Below, in pieces: positions 17,570 through 26,291 of a stretch of DNA of 64,000 nucleotides. The position numbers and the translations under genes were made by a program. The stretch comes from Chitinophaga qingshengii (GTDB taxonomy: Bacteria > Bacteroidota > Bacteroidia > Chitinophagales > Chitinophagaceae): assembly GCF_014529935.1 (NCBI RefSeq), contig NZ_JACVFC010000001.1, forward strand, positions 3,162,001 through 3,226,000, given 5' to 3'. The number at the start of each line of letters is the position of its first letter. The stretch's first letter is position 1. A model generated the notes under the pieces. It had not been told where the DNA came from and did not search any database. It saw only the letters and a list, made by a program, of their open reading frames with translations.

Positions 17570-17952
17570 TTCAGTTTGAAAGGAACCACCATCTGGAATT
17601 CAGGAATCCTCACTTCGAGGATTTTCTTGTCCAGTTGGTTTTCCATCTGGTAGGTACCGTACATCTTCCCTATTTCAGTGCGGAGATTGGATCCCGAGAC
17701 ATATTGATAAGTCTCGCCGGGGGCCAGTAGCGGCTGAACGCCTACTACGCCTTCACCTTCCACTTCACGGTGGGTACCGTTGGAATCAATGATATACCAG
17801 TGGCGGCGCAGCAACTTGATGGGGAAAGTATTGTTGTTTTCAATGGTAATACGGTAAGCAAACATGAATTCGCCTCCAATAGGATTAGAATAATCCGGCT
17901 GGTAGAATGTTTCCACGCTGATGGTGATGCCCTCTGTTACCTTCTTAACCAT
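17566..17952 (-). CDS. apaG: ApaG domain protein
   Basis: 128 residues, the normal ApaG length, a single immunoglobulin-like fold. Family landmarks are RITIENN (about residue 30), LLRRHWYIIDSNG (43-56), VEGEGVVGVQPLLAPGE (about 60-76) and a C-terminal GTYQM...VRIPEF region. The biochemical role is uncertain; ApaG in enterobacteria is tied to cobalt/magnesium homeostasis, and the domain recurs in F-box and polymerase-delta-interacting proteins. It converges on gldB with a 4-bp overlap of the ends. Confidence 0.93.
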   Translation of the reverse strand: MVKKVTEGITISVETFYQPDYSNPIGGEFMFAYRITIENNNTFPIKLLRRHWYIIDSNGTHREVEGEGVVGVQPLLAPGETYQYVSGSNLRTEIGKMYGTYQMENQLDKKILEVRIPEFQMVVPFKLN

Positions 17953-18035
17953 AAAATCAACCTTTGACGTAAAAATAATAAAAATAAAGCCAGTGGGTAC
18001 AAAAATTATATTTTCCGCAACACTTTAACGATTTT

Positions 18036-18362
18036 TTAAATAATTTCTATTCCCTCCAACATTCCCGGGTCAGCCTCCGCCTTTCTGGCGGCTACCTCCA
18101 GCGGGTTCTGGTAATATCCCTTCCGCATGGATTGGTACAGATACCGGGCCAGGAAACCTATCATGCCGTATTGGCGGTACTGTTTTACATGGCATACCTC
18201 ATGCCGGACCCAGGCAATATCGGACAGGAACTCGAACCGGGACGCACCATGCAGGTGTATTGTGCGTCCCAGTACCATGGCTACTTCCTGTACCCCCATC
18301 ACCATGGCGGCAATGCGGGCAAGCCCTGAATTCACTTGTATGCGGCAGCTTATTTTTTCCAA
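18036..18362 (-). CDS. Small HExxH protein (DUF4157-like metallopeptidase remnant)
   Basis: 108 residues with a zinc-protease type HEVCH motif at residues 54-58, followed by KQYRQYGMIGFLARYLY, which resembles the DUF4157/eCIS-core minimal metallopeptidase pattern (RHE..H..Q). A potential third ligand is the Glu in NPLEVAARKAE near residue 88. There is no signal peptide. It is very short for a free protease and may be a small domain protein. The ATG overlaps the end of the DUF5777 gene by 13 bp, so it is probably translated from the same message. Activity is not demonstrated for this kind of protein. Confidence 0.72.
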   Translation of the reverse strand: MEKISCRIQVNSGLARIAAMVMGVQEVAMVLGRTIHLHGASRFEFLSDIAWVRHEVCHVKQYRQYGMIGFLARYLYQSMRKGYYQNPLEVAARKAEADPGMLEGIEII

Positions 18363-19294
18363 TCCTTTTTCCCGAATAATGTAAATCTACGGGAAATATT
18401 GAAACCCCAGCGGAACTGCCCCTGTAACCAGGAGGTCGTCGTTTCCGGGATAAACTGGGTTTCCTGTATAGCGGAAGAATTGGTAAAATTAAGATGGAAC
18501 ACGTGCCCACCGGTCTCTATTTCCAGGCCTACGCCCAGCGGGTTATAAAAAGTGATCCCCTGCGCCTTGTAATAGTCACGGCTGGCCTGCGACCGGAAAG
18601 GATAAAAATATTCCGCTACAATACCAATCCGTTTGGACAACTTCAGCCGGCCACCTACCCCCAGGGCAAAGAGGTTGTTCTCATCCATATATCCTACCCG
18701 GTTACGGTGCACATAAGTGGGCGACAGCGAGAATGCCAGTTTGTCCCCGAACTTACGGGCAATGATACTCTGGGCGACGTAACTCATCCTGTCCGAAGCG
18801 CCACCGAAATAGGCCGCCTGATGCGGGTCTGCTTCTGAAGTCATACAAGACATGACCGCAGTACCCAGCAAAGCGACAGATACCGGTACATAACCGTCCC
18901 GGGTTTGCTCTACCAGCCGGTATTTCAGCAGCAGGTCTATCAGCTGATGCTGCGCCCCCGATCCTTTGGAGCGGCCCAGACCGGCCATCAACCGGTTGGT
19001 AATGCCATATTCCAGACCGATACGGATATCGGTGGAATTATCGATGCCATAAAATGTTTTGACGCCGCCAAATTCCCCGCCCAGGTCGCCAAAACGGTGA
19101 TCTACCCTCACATCCAGCTCATGTTTACCCAGCATATCGGTAGAATGCCCCATAATAATACGGGTACCCTTATAGGTATACAATACCTTCGGATGCGCCG
19201 GACCGGTAGAATCAAATAACTGGCTCAGGTCCTGCTGCGCCTGAGCATATAAGCTGATGCCGGTATACAGCATCAGTAAAACCATCTTTTTCAT
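18350..19294 (-). CDS. DUF5777 family outer-membrane beta-barrel protein
   Basis: 314 residues with a Sec signal (MKKMVLLMLYTGISLYAQAQ). The mature protein begins with the family pattern: TYKGTRIIMGHSTD and LDVRVDHRFGD, then FYGIDNSTDIRIGLEYGIT, and has the strand periodicity of an outer-membrane barrel with a final aromatic strand (FNISRRFTLFG). The function of DUF5777 proteins is unknown; they are common next to YceI and c-type cytochrome-like genes in Bacteroidota, as here. Third gene of the four-gene unit 20268-18036. Confidence 0.85.
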   Translation of the reverse strand: MKKMVLLMLYTGISLYAQAQQDLSQLFDSTGPAHPKVLYTYKGTRIIMGHSTDMLGKHELDVRVDHRFGDLGGEFGGVKTFYGIDNSTDIRIGLEYGITNRLMAGLGRSKGSGAQHQLIDLLLKYRLVEQTRDGYVPVSVALLGTAVMSCMTSEADPHQAAYFGGASDRMSYVAQSIIARKFGDKLAFSLSPTYVHRNRVGYMDENNLFALGVGGRLKLSKRIGIVAEYFYPFRSQASRDYYKAQGITFYNPLGVGLEIETGGHVFHLNFTNSSAIQETQFIPETTTSWLQGQFRWGFNISRRFTLFGKKDWKK

Positions 19295-19323
19295 GGGTAT
19301 ATTTAAAATGATGAATACAAGAT

Positions 19324-19872
19324 TTACCGGTTGACCGCCGTATATACTGCGTTGACCGTTACCGCTACTACTTCGGCTACATTTTTTACTACCAGTGAAG
19401 GCACATCAATACGATGATCCCTGATACTGATGTTGAAGGTGGAGCCTGCCGTTATGTTACCGTCTTTCACCGTGATGGTGCCTTTTTCCCGGTAATTTTT
19501 ATCTACCCCGTGCAGGTTCAGCGTGCCTTCCACGATGACCTCGTAAGTGCCGTTGCGGCTGAGGTCAGCCCCATCCAGTACCTTTCCCTTGAATTCGGCA
19601 AACGGATATTTGTCGCTCTCCAGGTAGTTTTGGTTGAAATGTTCCTGCATCAGTTTCTTTTTAAACTGAAAAGCAGTAATGGGTACTTTAAAATAGATAG
19701 CGCCGGTTTTTACGTTGATAGCCGATACGCCCTTGTCTGTTTTGGCTTCTATATCTTCCAGCGGAGCGGAAGAGAAAAAAGAGAACCGGGTATTTTTACA
19801 GGAAAAAACATCCTGCGCTGATACCGCACCGGTGATGATCACCAATGATAAAAGAAGAATCAGGTTTTTCAT
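19324..19872 (-). CDS. YceI family periplasmic protein
   Basis: 182 residues with a cleavable signal (MKNLILLLSLVIITGAVSAQ). The fold is the YceI lipocalin-like barrel that binds polyisoprenoid-type lipids. Visible features are TRFSFFSSAPLEDIEA near the start, a central IPITAFQFKKKLMQEHFNQNYLESDKYPFAEFKG-type region (residues about 62-95), and GTLNLHGVDK around 115, the family's L.hGv segment. It stands between the CX4CH lipoprotein and the DUF5777 gene on one strand. A role in respiratory or envelope stress can only be inferred. Confidence 0.92.
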   Translation of the reverse strand: MKNLILLLSLVIITGAVSAQDVFSCKNTRFSFFSSAPLEDIEAKTDKGVSAINVKTGAIYFKVPITAFQFKKKLMQEHFNQNYLESDKYPFAEFKGKVLDGADLSRNGTYEVIVEGTLNLHGVDKNYREKGTITVKDGNITAGSTFNISIRDHRIDVPSLVVKNVAEVVAVTVNAVYTAVNR

Positions 19873-19890
19873 GTGTAAAAGATTTTGGTT

Positions 19891-20268
19891 TTACTGATCA
19901 GGCATACTGTGTTCTATCCAGCAGGCCAGCGAGTCTTTCATTCCCTTTGTCAGTGCCGGGAAACGGGACGGCGGCATATCCGCCTGGGCGCTGGTCACCC
20001 GCTGCGCGAAGACCGCTTTCGACGCTGTGATGTAGGCTTTCAGGTTATCCGGGGAAGAGAAATCGGCACGTCCACGGGGAATAGCGCCGGTATGGCATCC
20101 ACGGGAAGTACAGTTGACTTGTATCGCCTGATACGCGTAACTGGTAACAATACGGGCCGTCTTACAATCCAGACCGGCGTTTGGGATGACAGGAGCCGGT
20201 GCCTGTTCATTTTTACAGGCTGCAAACAGCAGGCAGCCAGCTAACAAGAGTTGGGTTTTCCTTTTCAT
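19891..20268 (-). CDS. Small lipoprotein with a CX4CH haem-like motif
   Basis: 125 residues. The lipoprotein signal ends at FAAC, with Cys18 as the lipid site. The mature part has VNCTSRGCHTGAI near residue 55. Its Cys-x4-Cys-His spacing differs from the canonical CxxCH haem motif, but similar C..SGCH sequences occur in cytochrome-like domains of Bacteroidota. A distal Met is available in DMPPSRFP near residue 100. It therefore looks like a small periplasmic cytochrome-like protein, but covalent haem attachment cannot be assumed. First gene of the unit that continues with YceI, DUF5777 and the HExxH protein. Confidence 0.75.
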   Translation of the reverse strand: MKRKTQLLLAGCLLFAACKNEQAPAPVIPNAGLDCKTARIVTSYAYQAIQVNCTSRGCHTGAIPRGRADFSSPDNLKAYITASKAVFAQRVTSAQADMPPSRFPALTKGMKDSLACWIEHSMPDQ

Positions 20269-20370
20269 AATAGCTTATTGATCAGCATCTGATACGAAAG
20301 ATGCATGGATTGGGTTGCCAGGGTTATACTATTTGGATATTGTTGTTATTTTGCAGAAAATATTCCACCC

Positions 20371-21645
20371 GTGACCATAGAACAAATCTATCATATCTAT
20401 CTGCAGCATAGCAGCATTCAGACAGACACCCGCAAGTTGCAACCGAATGATATTTTCTTTGCCTTAAAAGGAGACAATTTTAACGGCAACGAATTTGCCG
20501 CCAAAGCGCTGGAGATGGGCGCCGCCTTCGCCGTGGTAGATGAAGCCGCCTATTTTACCCAACCGGATAAAATGGTACTGGTAGATAATGTACTGGAAAC
20601 CCTGCAGGCCCTGGCACTATGGCACCGGAAACAATTAAACATTCCTTTTCTCGCTATTACCGGTACTAACGGTAAAACCACTACGAAAGAGCTGGTTAAC
20701 GCCGCCCTCTCCGCCGGTTTTAAAACGTTCGCTACCATCGGCAACCTCAATAATCATATTGGCGTACCCCTCACCATCCTGGGCATCAAGCCGGATGTGG
20801 AAATAGCTGTGATTGAAATGGGCGCCAGCCATCAGAAAGAAATCGCCGGCTATTGCACCATCGCCCTGCCTACACATGGTATTATTACCAACATCGGCAA
20901 AGCCCACCTCGAAGGTTTCGGTAGTGAAGAAGGCGTACGCATCGCTAAAGGAGAACTGTACGATTATCTCCGCGCCAACAACGGAACCGTATTTGTGTGC
21001 AACGATTTCCCGTACCTGGTGGAGATGAGCAAAGGCATTGCCAACATAGTAACCTACGGCAGCAAAGACGCCGATTATACTGGCACACCCGTAGCCGGCA
21101 AGGCTCTGCTGGGCGTTGAAGTACCCGGTAAGATCGAATTTATTCAGACCAAACTCACCGGCGCTTACAACTTCCCCAACGTAATGGCCGCGGTAGCCGT
21201 AGCAAGTCATTTTAAGGTACCGGTAGAAAAAATCGGTCCCGCTATCGCTGCCTATACACCGTCCAACAACCGCTCACAGGTCATGCAGCAAGGCAGCAAT
21301 ACCATCATCATGGACGCCTACAATGCTAACCCTTCCAGCATGAAAGCGGCCATCGATAATTTCGTGGGCCTCGATTCCTCCCGTAAGGTGCTAATGCTCG
21401 GCGCCATGATGGAGTTGGGAACCGATAGTGTAAAAGAACACGAAACATTGGTGAAACAACTGCAACAATACCATTGGGAAGCAGTCGTGTTGGTAGGCGG
21501 CGACTTCAAAAAAGTCAACCATCCTTACATTTATTTTGATACCGCAGCCGAAGCCCAACAATGGCTGCAGCAGCAACAATTCCAGGACATGCATATATTA
21601 ATTAAAGGCTCCCGCAGCACCGGAATGGAAAAAGTATTGGGATAA
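20371..21645 (+). CDS. murF: UDP-N-acetylmuramoyl-tripeptide--D-alanyl-D-alanine ligase
   Basis: 424 residues from the GTG at 20371. MurF adds D-Ala-D-Ala to the UDP-MurNAc-tripeptide using ATP, finishing the cytoplasmic peptidoglycan precursor. Domains in order: an N-terminal substrate domain with TDTRKLQPNDIFFALKG, a central ATPase with the P-loop TGTNGKTTTKELV (about residue 95) and EMGASHQKEI, and a C-terminal domain with DAYNANPSSMKAAI and HILIKGSRSTGMEKVLG. The longer start at 20305 would add a hydrophobic stretch atypical of the family. A second MurF-like domain exists in the fusion at 31276. Confidence 0.95.
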   Translation: MTIEQIYHIYLQHSSIQTDTRKLQPNDIFFALKGDNFNGNEFAAKALEMGAAFAVVDEAAYFTQPDKMVLVDNVLETLQALALWHRKQLNIPFLAITGTNGKTTTKELVNAALSAGFKTFATIGNLNNHIGVPLTILGIKPDVEIAVIEMGASHQKEIAGYCTIALPTHGIITNIGKAHLEGFGSEEGVRIAKGELYDYLRANNGTVFVCNDFPYLVEMSKGIANIVTYGSKDADYTGTPVAGKALLGVEVPGKIEFIQTKLTGAYNFPNVMAAVAVASHFKVPVEKIGPAIAAYTPSNNRSQVMQQGSNTIIMDAYNANPSSMKAAIDNFVGLDSSRKVLMLGAMMELGTDSVKEHETLVKQLQQYHWEAVVLVGGDFKKVNHPYIYFDTAAEAQQWLQQQQFQDMHILIKGSRSTGMEKVLG

Positions 21646-21749
21646 AATTTTTGTGCAGATACTTATTTTATAATTATTAATGATTTCATAATTGTATTAT
21701 TTTTAATGCTATTATTTCTCATTTGATATTTGCCAAAATCTGAATCGCA

Positions 21750-24700
21750 ATGCACAACAACAATTGGTGTAAAACCCTATGTATGCTCATCTGCATACTG
21801 CTAATCTCTGTTTTCATTTTTGCCCAGGAAACCACCTCCGATATTGCCGGCATCATCGGCAGTAACGATGGCCCCGTACCCGGCGCCAGCATTGTGGCGC
21901 TGCATCAACCTACCGGAACGCGTTATGTAACCGTATCGCGCAAGGATGGCCGTTTTAACCTGCCGAACCTGCGCGTCGGCGGTCCTTATGTATTAACCGT
22001 TTCCTACATCGGTTTCAAAGACGAAAAAAGAGAAAACATTTTCCTGCAACTGGGACAGGAATACAAAGCAGATATCAAGCTGCAACAAAGCACCAGTAAC
22101 CTCAACGAAATTGTGGTGAAAACCGCCGCACAAAACAAAGTCATTAACAACGCCCGCACCGGTAGCCAGGAAGTGATTACCCGTGCGCAGATGGACCGGT
22201 TACCTACCATTACCCGTTCCATGCAGGACTTTACCAAACTCACGCCGTCTGCCAATGGCCTTAACATCGGAGGCAGAAGTAACCAGCTGAACAACATTAC
22301 CGTTGATGGCGCCAACTTTAACAACTCATTCGGTCTGCAGCCTACACTTGGTTCCCAGACTGCTTCTCAGCCCATCAGCCTCGAAGCGCTGGAACAAATC
22401 CAGGTAAACGTATCTCCCTATGATGTAAGACAAGGCGGCTTCTCCGGCGCTGGCATCAACAGCGTTACCAAAAGCGGCACCAACCAGTTTAAAGGTACAG
22501 TGTATACCTACATTCAGTCCCCCGGTCTCCAGGGCCTGAAAGTTGGTAATACCACCGTTACCAAACCTGTTTTCGATTATAACCTGCGCGGCTTCTCTGC
22601 CGGCGGTGCTATCAAACAAAATAAACTGTTCTTCTTCATCAGTGCAGAACAGGAGAGAATCACCGCTCCGGCGACCAGTATGGTAGCGAACAGTAAAGCC
22701 GGAGCACCGGCCACAGGCAATGTTTCCGGAGCAGTGGCCGATACCCTCAACGCCTTACGCCAGTTCCTGATCGATCAGTATCAGTATGACCCGGGCAGCT
22801 ACCAGGGTTATACCTATCGCACTTCCAGCGATAAGATCACGGCTAAAATTGATTGGAACGTCAACGAAAGCAACACGTTTACGTTCAAATACAACTATCT
22901 GAAATCCTTTAAGGATATCCCTGCCAGCAATAGCGGCGCACCAGGAACCGGCCGCCAACCCAGCAATACCGGACTTCCTTTCAGTGGCAGCGGTTATACC
23001 ATCAACAACAATTTCAATATCTTCATTGCAGAGCTGAACACCCGTATCGGCAACCGCGCCTCCAATAAATTACAAGTAGGTTTCTCCGCTATGCGCGATT
23101 TCAGAACAGCTTTATCTGCCAAAGAATTCCCGCTGGTAGACATTCTCGACGGACAAGGCAACAGCTACACTGCTTTTGGCTACGAACCTTTTACTTACAA
23201 CAACAAACTCAATACGAACGTCTACCAACTATCAGATATCTTTAATCTATACCGTGGTAAACACGAAATCACCATCGGTACACAGAACTATTATAAAACA
23301 TTCCTCAATGGTTTTGCGCCCAACTATATGGGCAACTACCGTTTCAATTCCATGACGGATTTTTATGCCAGCGCCAAAGCCGGATCGGCCACCGCTTCCC
23401 GTTATGCGCTGTCCTATACTACCACCAAAGACGGCGCTTTCCCCTATGCTAAAGTAAACATGCTGGAGCTGGGCCTTTTTGTGCAGGATAAGTGGAAAGT
23501 TACCAATTATTTCACCCTGACCTATGGTTTACGTATAGACGTACCCGTTATCGGCAGCACTTTCGACAAAAACGATTCGCTGACAACGCTTACTTTCCGC
23601 GACGGTATCCATCTGGATGCAGGCCGTGCTCCTAAAACCAAACCGATGTTATCCCCCCGCATCGGCTTCAACTGGGACGCTACCCATGACGGTAAAACAC
23701 AGGTACGTGGCGGCGTTGGCCTGTTCTCCGGTCCTCCGCCGGCAGTATGGCTGAGCAACCAGGCCGGCAACAACGGTGTGCAATTTGGTTCTTTCGTTGC
23801 ACAAACAGGCGATAATACTCCCAGCATTCCATATGCCTTTAATCCGGATCCATCCAAATATCGGGTAGTCACTACCGAGCCATCCAAACAGTATAACATT
23901 GCCGTCATTGACCCGAACTTCAAATATCCGCAGGTGCTGAAGGCTACCCTGGCTGTCGACCGCCAGTTGCCGTGGGGCATCATCGCTACATTGGAAGGCA
24001 ACTACTCCAAAGACATCAATGCCGTGTACTTCCAGAACGTGAACCTGCCTGCCAGCGGCCTGCAATTGGACAGTACACCAGACCACCGGCTGCGTTACAG
24101 CTCCACCAAAATATACGGAGCCGGTACCAGCCTGGGCAATCCAAACATCAGCGATGCTATCCTGATGCGTAATACCAACAAAGGCTACTCTTATTTTGTA
24201 ACCCTGCAGGTGCAGAAAAATCTGCCTAACCTGTACCTCAGTGCAGCGTATACTTACAGCAAATCCCGTTCTGTAAACGATGGTGGCACCATTGCCCAAG
24301 GCAACTGGCGAGACCGGCCGGTAAGCGGCGATCCAAACGAAGCCTCATTGGGTTACTCCAACTACTATCTGCCACACCGCATCATTGCCGCAGCTACCTA
24401 TCGTTTCACCTGGGCCAAAAATTTCGCTACCTCTATCGGTATGGTGTTTGAAGCCGCTCCCAATGGTGTGGCCAACTACACTTACAACGGCGATCTCAAC
24501 AACGATGGCTCTGGCGGAAACAATGACCTCATTTACATCCCGGCGACCCAAAACGATATCAAACTGGTACCGGTAGGTTATGGTGACAAAAAATTTGACC
24601 CCAACAATCCGGCAGACAAACGCAGCGAAGCAGTTACCTGGAATCAGTTGGACAACTTCATCAAACAGGACGATTACCTGAGCCACCATCGTGGTCAGTA

Positions 24701-25067
24701 TGCAGAACGTAATGCCGTGGTATTACCTTTCTTCAAACGCATGGACCTGAATATCACACAGGACATTTTTGTATTCAGCGGTAAACAGAAAAACAAACAC
24801 ACCCTGCGTCTTACTTTCGACATCATCAATTTCGGCAACCTGCTCAACAGAAGATGGGGTACTTATCAAATTGCCAATGTGCCTTCTTTCCTGAAATATG
24901 AAGGACAACTCCGCGATGCCAATGGCAAACCAACCGCAGCACCGGCATTCTCTTTTCCTTACCAGGACAAGGACAACCAAATTCCGGTGACCAATTCCTG
25001 GAGGGACAATACCAATACATTATCCCGCTGGCAAGGACAGGTGGGTATCAGGTATATATTCAACTAA
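21750..25067 (+). CDS. TonB-dependent receptor with carboxypeptidase-regulatory domain (Oar-like)
   Basis: 1105 residues, a large outer-membrane receptor. Order: signal (MHNNNWCKTLCMLICILLISV to FAQ), a carboxypeptidase-regulatory-like domain (about 28-115, with GPVPGASIVALHQPTG and VSYIGFKDE), a plug domain (about 120-250, with LPTITRSMQDF and NITVDGANFNNSFG), then a long barrel with a terminal aromatic strand (GQVGIRYIFN). This layout, lacking a SusD neighbour, is the Oar type rather than SusC. The ligand is unknown. The gene is monocistronic and is followed by the composite palindrome at 25079. Confidence 0.92.
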   Translation: MHNNNWCKTLCMLICILLISVFIFAQETTSDIAGIIGSNDGPVPGASIVALHQPTGTRYVTVSRKDGRFNLPNLRVGGPYVLTVSYIGFKDEKRENIFLQLGQEYKADIKLQQSTSNLNEIVVKTAAQNKVINNARTGSQEVITRAQMDRLPTITRSMQDFTKLTPSANGLNIGGRSNQLNNITVDGANFNNSFGLQPTLGSQTASQPISLEALEQIQVNVSPYDVRQGGFSGAGINSVTKSGTNQFKGTVYTYIQSPGLQGLKVGNTTVTKPVFDYNLRGFSAGGAIKQNKLFFFISAEQERITAPATSMVANSKAGAPATGNVSGAVADTLNALRQFLIDQYQYDPGSYQGYTYRTSSDKITAKIDWNVNESNTFTFKYNYLKSFKDIPASNSGAPGTGRQPSNTGLPFSGSGYTINNNFNIFIAELNTRIGNRASNKLQVGFSAMRDFRTALSAKEFPLVDILDGQGNSYTAFGYEPFTYNNKLNTNVYQLSDIFNLYRGKHEITIGTQNYYKTFLNGFAPNYMGNYRFNSMTDFYASAKAGSATASRYALSYTTTKDGAFPYAKVNMLELGLFVQDKWKVTNYFTLTYGLRIDVPVIGSTFDKNDSLTTLTFRDGIHLDAGRAPKTKPMLSPRIGFNWDATHDGKTQVRGGVGLFSGPPPAVWLSNQAGNNGVQFGSFVAQTGDNTPSIPYAFNPDPSKYRVVTTEPSKQYNIAVIDPNFKYPQVLKATLAVDRQLPWGIIATLEGNYSKDINAVYFQNVNLPASGLQLDSTPDHRLRYSSTKIYGAGTSLGNPNISDAILMRNTNKGYSYFVTLQVQKNLPNLYLSAAYTYSKSRSVNDGGTIAQGNWRDRPVSGDPNEASLGYSNYYLPHRIIAAATYRFTWAKNFATSIGMVFEAAPNGVANYTYNGDLNNDGSGGNNDLIYIPATQNDIKLVPVGYGDKKFDPNNPADKRSEAVTWNQLDNFIKQDDYLSHHRGQYAERNAVVLPFFKRMDLNITQDIFVFSGKQKNKHTLRLTFDIINFGNLLNRRWGTYQIANVPSFLKYEGQLRDANGKPTAAPAFSFPYQDKDNQIPVTNSWRDNTNTLSRWQGQVGIRYIFN

Positions 25068-25078
25068 ACTGTGATGGA

Positions 25079-25245
25079 CATGATTTTTGCTGATTTCGCT
25101 GATTCGCGAAGATCGAAGCGATAATTTATTAACAAATAGAAAGCCCCTGCTGAAATATATCAGCAGGGGCTTCCTCTATAATAAAATATCAATTATTGAT
25201 TTCTTCACTCATCTTCGCGAATCAGCGAAATCAGCAAAAATCATG
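25079..25245. repeat. Composite palindrome: 35-bp outer arms around an inner terminator hairpin
   Basis: Bases 25079-25113 are the exact reverse complement of 25211-25245 (35 of 35). The arms contain reiterated GCTGATT words. Between them, AAGCCCCTGCTGA (25141-25153) pairs with TCAGCAGGGGCTT (25160-25172), an intrinsic terminator for the upstream receptor gene. The design matches the 2692-2830 element although the arm sequence differs. Confidence 0.85.
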
Positions 25246-25777
25246 GCTATCACAGTTCCGGGTTATAATATTTTAGTACTTAACGCGTTAATACCTTAAA
25301 CGCATATACGCGGACGCAAACAACGACAGTAACTGAAGCATCAATTGCCTTCGCTATTATTATCCATTATCCCGCCTTTTAAAAGAAATGAAATACCAGG
25401 TTAGCTAAAAAAAAAAGACCTGCAAGCTAAAAAACCCGCAGGTGTTCATAACCTATGCCAACTTTAGAGTAATCGTGAAAACTTAAAATTCATATTAAAT
25501 ATAAAAATCAAGTTTTATAATATCTTGAGTATATAAGGATCTGTCTTTTAAATTTTTGTTTTTGATTGTCTATTACTGAGATAACGTATCAGAAAATATA
25601 TTTGTTCAAAAAAGGTCAAAAAATTTTGGGCAATTATTCTTCTGATTTTGGTTTTTTGGGTTCCCTTTCGAGGTCACTCACATTATCTACGTACGACAGG
25701 TTCTCTTTGGATTGCTAAAATGGAAAAAAAATTAAAATAAATTTAATTATTGTTTTTTATAATGTATAAGTAATTCG
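25246..25777. other. Intergenic stretch without a gene
   Basis: AT-rich sequence with no convincing reading frame. The one structure I see is ACCTGC (25418-25423) pairing with GCAGGT (25438-25443), flanked by an A-run on the plus strand. It could act as a weak terminator for leftward transcription from the epimerase gene, about 335 bp after its stop. No RNA gene was recognised. Confidence 0.6.
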
Positions 25778-26179
25778 CTATTTGACTTCTTGACAAATTT
25801 CGATCAATACCCCATTTGTATTTTTTGGGTGCAGGAAACAAATCAGCTTATTATCAGCCCCTTTTTTGGGGATTTCCTGCAGCAAAACAAAACCTTCCGC
25901 CTGCAACCTGGTCATCTCCGCATGAATATCGGCCACCTCGAAAGCGATGTGATGCATCCCTTCTCCCTTTTTTGCCAGGAATTTGGCAATAGCACTGTCC
26001 GGCCCGGTAGCTTCCAATAATTCAATCTTGGTTTCGCCCTGTTGAAAAAAAGCAGTCTGTACCTGCTCGCTGGCCACTTCCTCCTTTTTATAACAAGGGG
26101 TGTTCAATAGTTTCTCAAATAACGGAACAGACACGTCCAGCGAGGCGACAGCAATCCCGATATGCTCTACTTTTAACAT
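25778..26179 (-). CDS. mce: Methylmalonyl-CoA epimerase
   Basis: 133 residues, a one-unit glyoxalase/VOC-fold enzyme that interconverts the (R) and (S) forms of methylmalonyl-CoA in propionate metabolism. Landmarks are KVEHIGIAVASLDVS at the start with the first metal His, TKIELLEATGPDS around residue 52, GMHHIAFEVADI around 75 with another metal His, and LIEICQE at the end with the metal Glu. It is monocistronic. A separate B12-binding domain of the methylmalonyl-CoA mutase type lies at 44191, but the mutase large subunit is not in the window. Confidence 0.93.
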   Translation of the reverse strand: MLKVEHIGIAVASLDVSVPLFEKLLNTPCYKKEEVASEQVQTAFFQQGETKIELLEATGPDSAIAKFLAKKGEGMHHIAFEVADIHAEMTRLQAEGFVLLQEIPKKGADNKLICFLHPKNTNGVLIEICQEVK

Positions 26180-26291
26180 GGGAAATTCTTTTATGGGTAT
26201 AAATAGTTACAGTCTTTCTTAACCCGGTAAAAATAGAACTTATGTCGTAGATTTGGATTGTTTGGGAGATGATATAAAAAATAAAATAAAT

